Shown here piece by piece: positions 52,983 to 56,577 of a stretch of DNA of 56,577 nucleotides (position 1 is the stretch's first letter; every line of letters starts with the position of its first letter). The notes below the pieces were generated by a model. It saw only the letters and a list, made by a program, of their open reading frames with translations. It was not told where the DNA came from and did no database searches. The DNA is from Gammaproteobacteria bacterium (GTDB lineage Bacteria; Pseudomonadota; Gammaproteobacteria; Methylococcales; Methylomonadaceae): positions 1-56,577 of the forward strand of contig VGVA01000004.1 in NCBI GenBank assembly GCA_016874115.1, read 5' to 3'. The position numbers were made by a program, and so were the translations under genes.

Positions 52983-53891
52983 TTATTTTTGCCCGGTAAA
53001 TATACAGTAAGCGGTCAAATTCTTGGTAAACAGATAATGTTGTGAAATGCCGACCTGATAATTCGCAATCTGGCCTTCCGTACGCAAGCCCAGCCATTCG
53101 CTGGCGATATGAATCGGACGCCAGCGTTTAGCCACCTTCAGCATGTAATTAATCGAATCCATCGTTTCCGGCATCAGATCGCGCATGGTGATGTCGTGAA
53201 AACCGTGTTGCGCCAGCATACCGCTGAATTCGTCTTTAATGCACAAATTCGGCACCGCCCATCCATTCAGGCAAACAATGATTTCTTTCCACTCGTCCTG
53301 ATTGAATTCACGACGGGTAAAAAAGCCGTCGCAAACCACCACGCGGCCGCCAGGACGCAGCACCCGATAAGCTTCTTTTAAAAAATCGCCTTTATCGACC
53401 GCATAACACGAGCTTTCCAGCGCCCACACCACATCGAAAGATTCGTCTTCAAAAGGCATTTGGCAAAAATCCGCCACTTTAAAATCGACCAGATCGGCAA
53501 CACCCTGTCGTTTGGCGTGTTTAGCGCCGTATTTGGCCTGTTCGCTGCTGACGGTCAAACCCGTCGCCCGGTTACCGTAATTTTTCGCCATCCAGATACA
53601 GCTGCCGCCCACACCGCAACCGGCGTCCAGCACACGCTCTTCCGGTTTGATGCGGGTAACGTCGTACAACAGTTGGTTTTTATTAACCAGGGCTTCGTGA
53701 TGGCGGTACGGCGCGGCTTCATCCCAATAACCGTAGTGAAAAGCCAGATTTTCGCGGTTGCACCAGGTAATCAGGTAATCCCAATAACATTCATCGTAAT
53801 AAAAAGCCGTGTCTTTACGTAACAAATCGCCGGATTTTTCGGTGTTTTCCGCCAACTGCCGGTTGTCCTGATTGGAAATAAGGGTGTACAT
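52983..53891 (-). CDS. Class I SAM-dependent methyltransferase (sterol/tocopherol-type)
   Basis: The 302-residue protein binds SAM through VLDAGCGVGGSCIWMAK (motif I) and has WALESSCYAVDKGDFLKEA and RVLRPGGRVVVCDGF. The spacing resembles tocopherol, sterol C24 and cyclopropane-type methyltransferases acting on hydrophobic small molecules. The substrate is not evident. ATTAAT sits close upstream of its start. Confidence 0.85.
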   Translation of the reverse strand: MYTLISNQDNRQLAENTEKSGDLLRKDTAFYYDECYWDYLITWCNRENLAFHYGYWDEAAPYRHHEALVNKNQLLYDVTRIKPEERVLDAGCGVGGSCIWMAKNYGNRATGLTVSSEQAKYGAKHAKRQGVADLVDFKVADFCQMPFEDESFDVVWALESSCYAVDKGDFLKEAYRVLRPGGRVVVCDGFFTRREFNQDEWKEIIVCLNGWAVPNLCIKDEFSGMLAQHGFHDITMRDLMPETMDSINYMLKVAKRWRPIHIASEWLGLRTEGQIANYQVGISQHYLFTKNLTAYCIFTGQK

Positions 53892-54039
53892 GGTGCTAAC
53901 AATATTAATGGTAAAAAAACGGGCGCCATTATAACAGGCGATTGCTAAAGGTTTGAGGGAATTAACATATCGACTTGGATTGTCGTATGAGCAAAAGACT
54001 TAAATGGAGCCGTCGCGCCGATTTATCTTGGCAAAAAAC

Positions 54040-54073
54040 ATTAATGAATCATTTTTTAGACTTTTTCATTAAT
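54040..54073. repeat. Inverted repeat built from ATTAATGAA
   Basis: ATTAATGAA (54040-54048) and TTCATTAAT (54065-54073) are perfect 9-base arms around a T-rich 16-nt loop. The element lies between the divergent methyltransferase and oxidoreductase genes, so it is a plausible operator or regulatory hairpin. It also contains two copies of the iterated ATTAAT. Confidence 0.55.
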
Positions 54074-54151
54074 CACCCCGTGTAAAACCGATACTAAAAC
54101 CAGCCGACAAGGTACAATTAATCTTCACATCAACCAACAGCCTGTTTAGTT

Positions 54152-55162
54152 ATGAATAAACCCGTCACCTTGAAATGGGGCATACTCGGCGCGGCGCGGG
54201 TTAATGAACGCCTGCTGCCCGCCATCGTCGAGGCTCCGAATTCAGAATTGATTGCGATCGCCAGCCGCCGTCCCGGCGCCGCCGAGCAAACCTTAAAGCA
54301 ATACGCCCCGCACCTGAACACGGTAAAGACCGGCAATGACTTGGACGCGGTATTAAAAAATCCCGATATTCAAGCTGTCTACATTCCCCTTGCCAATCAC
54401 GAACATGCCGAGTGGACACTACGCGCCATAGAGCACGGCAAACATGTGTTGTGCGAGAAGCCGATGGCGCTGAAAACAAGCGATATCGACGCCATTAATA
54501 CTGCGGCGAAAAAGCATAAAGTCAACGTCATGGAAGGTTTCATGTACCCGTTTCATCCGCAACACGCGCGGGTGCGTAACCTGCTGGAATCCGGATTAAT
54601 CGGCGATATTCGCACGGTACGCTCGAGTTTTTCCTTCATGATGCGTCCGGCACGGATGTACCGTTTGCAGGAACCGGTTGAAAACGGCGGCGGCGCCATG
54701 TGGGATATCGGCTGTTACGCCATCCATTGCGCCAGAATGTTTGTACCGCAAGCCCCGGTTGCGGTGACCGCACTGTCCAAACACGCCGGGACCGGCGCGG
54801 ACATTTGCAGCAGCGGCGTCATCGATTTCGGCGACGACATATATGCCCATTTCGATTTCAGTTTCGACCGCGCCCGCCGTTGCGAATATGAAATTACCGG
54901 CACTAAAGGCGGTATTAAATGCCATATCGTCTGGCAACTTCCGGGCGATGTTCCGGTCATTTCCTGGTGGACGGAATCGGGGCAGCAGTGCGAAGAAAGG
55001 TTGCCCGCGGAAAATCATTTCCGGCTGGAAATCGAACATTTCAGCGATTGTGTATTGAACGGCAAAGAACCTTTGCTTTCGCTTGACGACGCCAAAGCCA
55101 ATTGCCAGTTAATCGTTGCTGCGCTGGAGTCGGTCAAACAAGGATGCACCGTAAGTCTTTAA
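54152..55162 (+). CDS. Gfo/Idh/MocA family oxidoreductase
   Basis: The 336-residue NAD(P)-dependent protein has an N-terminal Rossmann domain (LKWGILGAARVNERLLPAI), the conserved EKPMAL motif near residue 102 and a C-terminal domain with GGGAMWDIGCYAIHCARM. The family oxidises sugars or related alcohols. The substrate is not readable. It is divergent from the methyltransferase gene. Confidence 0.9.
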   Translation: MNKPVTLKWGILGAARVNERLLPAIVEAPNSELIAIASRRPGAAEQTLKQYAPHLNTVKTGNDLDAVLKNPDIQAVYIPLANHEHAEWTLRAIEHGKHVLCEKPMALKTSDIDAINTAAKKHKVNVMEGFMYPFHPQHARVRNLLESGLIGDIRTVRSSFSFMMRPARMYRLQEPVENGGGAMWDIGCYAIHCARMFVPQAPVAVTALSKHAGTGADICSSGVIDFGDDIYAHFDFSFDRARRCEYEITGTKGGIKCHIVWQLPGDVPVISWWTESGQQCEERLPAENHFRLEIEHFSDCVLNGKEPLLSLDDAKANCQLIVAALESVKQGCTVSL

Positions 55163-55255
55163 TAATTAACCGTGCTAAGATGCGAAAGCGATAAATACCG
55201 CTTTCCAAGACATCAATCCAAACAATTAATAAACATACTTCTTTAAGGCGATACT

Positions 55256-55429
55256 ATGTCGGACTATAAAAAATACTCCTGTATGGAATGCGAACACATT
55301 TACGACGAAGCCAAAGGCGATCCCGACAGCGGCATTGCTCCCGGCACTCGCTGGGAAGATATTCCCGAAGATTGGGTCTGCCCTATTTGCGGCGCTCCGA
55401 AAAGCTTTTTTAAGCCCTGTCATTTCTGA
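55256..55429 (+). CDS. Rubredoxin
   Basis: A 57-residue protein begins [19 protein letters not shown] and contains [18 protein letters not shown]. The two CxxC pairs (MECxxC-type MEC at Cys9/Cys12 and CPIC near Cys42/Cys45) bind one iron. The sequence is a typical electron-transfer rubredoxin, as used with alkane hydroxylases or oxygen detoxification. It is preceded by TTAAGG, and a 93-bp gap separates it from the oxidoreductase gene, which it may follow on one transcript. Confidence 0.96.
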   Translation: MSDYKKYSCMECEHIYDEAKGDPDSGIAPGTRWEDIPEDWVCPICGAPKSFFKPCHF

Positions 55430-55551
55430 TTAATTAGATTACAAATAGATCGTGTAACCCGATGATGCCGCTGTAACCGGAGCAATACGGTCTGTCCAGA
55501 GCGGCAAAGCTCTCTGTGCGACTAATTTCTCCATGCAACCCTGATATAACT

Positions 55552-56181
55552 ATGCGCTCCAATCCTGAATTTACTTGTCATTTCGTCGACGGAGCCTATC
55601 TTGAAATCAAAGGACATGAGGACGATGCGTTTATTGTCGAATGTAATGACTTAGACGATCCCGAATTAACACTATCCTGCGAAATTAAGGGCAATCAATG
55701 GATACGTACGCCGCACCGGTATTTTATACGTTGGCAAATTAGCGTTTTTAACAAAAATACCGATGACTTGCTGTTCCGGCAAAGATATGACTGTGCGGGT
55801 AAACGCGTTTACATAGCCTTTGAATCCAATGCACTCGGAGATACCTTGGCCTGGTTTCCGGCAGTAGAGGAATTCCGCTTAAAGCATGGCTGCCGGTTGA
55901 TTTGCTCAACCTTTATTAATGGTCTGTTCAGAGATCAATATCCTGACATTGAATTCGTCGAGCCAAGAGAAACCGTCCATAACCTCTATGCCATGTACCG
56001 TTTAGGCTGGTGTTATAAAGAAGATGGCGAATTCGATTACAGTAAAAATGTCCAGGAGTTTAAGAAACAACCCTTGGGGCAATCGGCCTATGATATTTTA
56101 GGAATTGACTTTAAGGAAATTAAGCCCCGGCTAAAACCGGTTTCTTTACCTCGACCAATAGACAATGTCAAACGGCTTTGA
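55552..56181 (+). pseudogene. Autotransporter-type O-heptosyltransferase, truncated by IS21
   Basis: From ATG 55552 (a GTG at 55516 is also possible) about 209 residues resemble the N-terminal half of autotransporter strand-loop-strand O-heptosyltransferases, with AFESNALGDTLAWFPAVEE and KHGCRLICSTFINGLF. The family is around 400 residues. The frame ends at a TGA formed by the first bases of an IS21-family end at 56179, so the gene is interrupted and its C-terminal catalytic part is missing. Such enzymes glycosylate adhesins; no autotransporter gene is in the window. Confidence 0.8.
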
Positions 56182-56229
56182 AAAGTTTCCACTAAAGAGC
56201 GCCGAATAGTTTCCAGCCAAACTGTAAGG

Positions 56230-56452
56230 TTATAGGTTTTCTACCGCCTTTTTGCGTTGCTTAAATCGATAGGAATCGTTGCCGGTTTCCAGGATGTCGC
56301 AATGATGGGTAATCCTGTCGAGTAGTGCGGTGGTCATATTGCGTCACCGAACACTTGCACCCATTCCGCAAAATTCAGATTGGTGGTGATGATCAGGGAC
56401 GTTTTCTCATACAGGTGGTTAATCAGATGGAATAGCAAGGCACCACCCGATG
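56230..56452 (-). pseudogene. istB: IstB-like ATP-binding protein of IS21, 3' fragment with frameshift
   Basis: The visible part encodes GGALLFHLINHLYEKTSLII and [16 protein letters not shown]. After a one-base loss near 56339 it continues in the next frame as [20 protein letters not shown] and [15 protein letters not shown], the standard IstB C terminus. The N-terminal part is replaced by the 126-bp repeat. IstB is the AAA+ helper of the IstA transposase. This copy cannot work. Confidence 0.88.
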
Positions 56453-56577
56453 CCAGCGCGCCACTATTTTTCGCGAAAGCTGAAATGGGGTCCAATCCGA
56501 TTTCAGCAGCGAAAAATGACGTGGCGAGTTTGCCTTCGGCGGCCTGCGTTCGTCCCGCTACAGCCCAAAACACAAAA
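56453..56577 (-). repeat. 126-bp dispersed repeat, copy 3 (cuts istB)
   Basis: Reverse complement of positions 2-126, identical over 125 bases. It interrupts istB and runs off the window. An open frame starting with MFWAVAGRTQ passes from the repeat into istB, as it does in copy 1 into other sequence, but is not considered a gene. Confidence 0.88.

Larger units (their letters stand above)
15540..55430. repeat. Dispersed, over-represented palindrome ATTAAT
   Basis: The self-complementary hexamer ATTAAT, often within CATTAATG or CATTAATC, is scattered through genes and spacers. My hand counts are 14 in 15540-20400, 7 in 20400-22500 and 11 in 52000-54100. The first 15 kb contain 10. Chance expectation at this base composition is about 0.3 per kb. 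The copies are not tandem and lie on both sides of gene boundaries. The counts are manual and may miss a few. Confidence 0.65.
56179..56577. mobile_element. IS21-family element, 3' end, itself interrupted
   Basis: The element begins with TG at 56179 and shows two AGTTTCCA motifs (56184-56191 and 56209-56216), consistent with the multiple terminal repeats of IS21-family ends. It contains the 3' part of istB on the minus strand. It inserted into the O-heptosyltransferase gene and was in turn hit by the 126-bp repeat, beyond which the window ends. istA is not visible. Confidence 0.7.

Noticed and set aside
1-56577. tRNA, rRNA, CRISPR array or a second riboswitch
   Set aside because: All spacers were read for cloverleaf ends, regular spaced repeats and known aptamer cores. 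None was found beyond the cobalamin riboswitch. A covariance-model search would be decisive.

Overview
The window looks like chromosomal DNA of a gammaproteobacterial methylotroph, most likely a type I methanotroph (Methylococcales). Two signals agree. One is a formyltransferase/hydrolase operon of the tetrahydromethanopterin C1 pathway (fhcBADC, 22.5-27.3 kb), next to pabB and a methanofuran-type amino-acid kinase. The other is classical gammaproteobacterial gene order: gyrA-serC-pheA-hisC-tyrA-aroA-cmk-rpsA-ihfB (37.2-48.2 kb) and fur/bamE/rnfH/ratA/smpB (29.2-33.2 kb).

Layout. 0-15.5 kb is an accessory block. It holds a truncated Tn3-type transposase, then a nearly complete set of late cobalamin genes (cbiA; riboswitch-btuB-btuM-btuF-bluB-cobD-cobQ-cbiB-HAD phosphatase; facing them cobT-cobS-cobC-cobU), then a serine resolvase with a nonsense codon and the tail of an EAL protein. 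15.6-22.3 kb holds two overlapping large GTPases, a small lipoprotein, a DUF2959 coiled-coil protein, an MfnE-like kinase and pabB. 22.5-33.6 kb holds fhcBADC, lolC-lolD, fur, bamE, rnfH-ratA, a sodium-coupled transporter, smpB and a HopJ-like gene. 33.7-36.5 kb is a feoABC iron(II) operon behind a Fur box. 36.57-36.90 kb is an inserted non-coding repeat. 37.2-48.2 kb is the aromatic/serine/rpsA/gyrA housekeeping block. 48.6-56.2 kb carries envelope genes (ArnT-like and GT2 glycosyltransferases, lspA, a methyltransferase, an oxidoreductase), rubredoxin, and an O-heptosyltransferase cut off by an IS21-family element.

How the parts fit. The cobalamin block covers uptake (BtuB, BtuM, a BtuF-like protein), lower-ligand synthesis (BluB, CobT, CobC), the aminopropanol arm (CobD, CbiB), corrin amidation (CbiA, CobQ) and nucleotide-loop assembly (CobU, CobS), under a B12 riboswitch with its own terminator. 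The fhc operon passes formyl groups to formate, and its neighbours supply pABA and the methanofuran moiety that its cofactors need.

Most unusual observations. (1) The palindrome ATTAAT is strongly over-represented from about 15.5 kb rightwards, inside genes as well as between them, but not in the cobalamin block. This suggests an iterated palindrome of the host and an imported block. (2) A repeat of at least 126 bp occurs three times, interrupts tnpA and istB, and forms both ends of the window, so the window is probably an assembled contig ending in repeats. (3) Several genes (bluB, the HAD phosphatase, a small secreted protein, istB) carry single-base frameshifts. These may be decay or sequencing error, and the sequence alone cannot decide. 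(4) GyrA has Asn82-Met83 where Asp82-Ser83 is usual in the quinolone pocket.

No tRNA, rRNA or CRISPR array was recognised.
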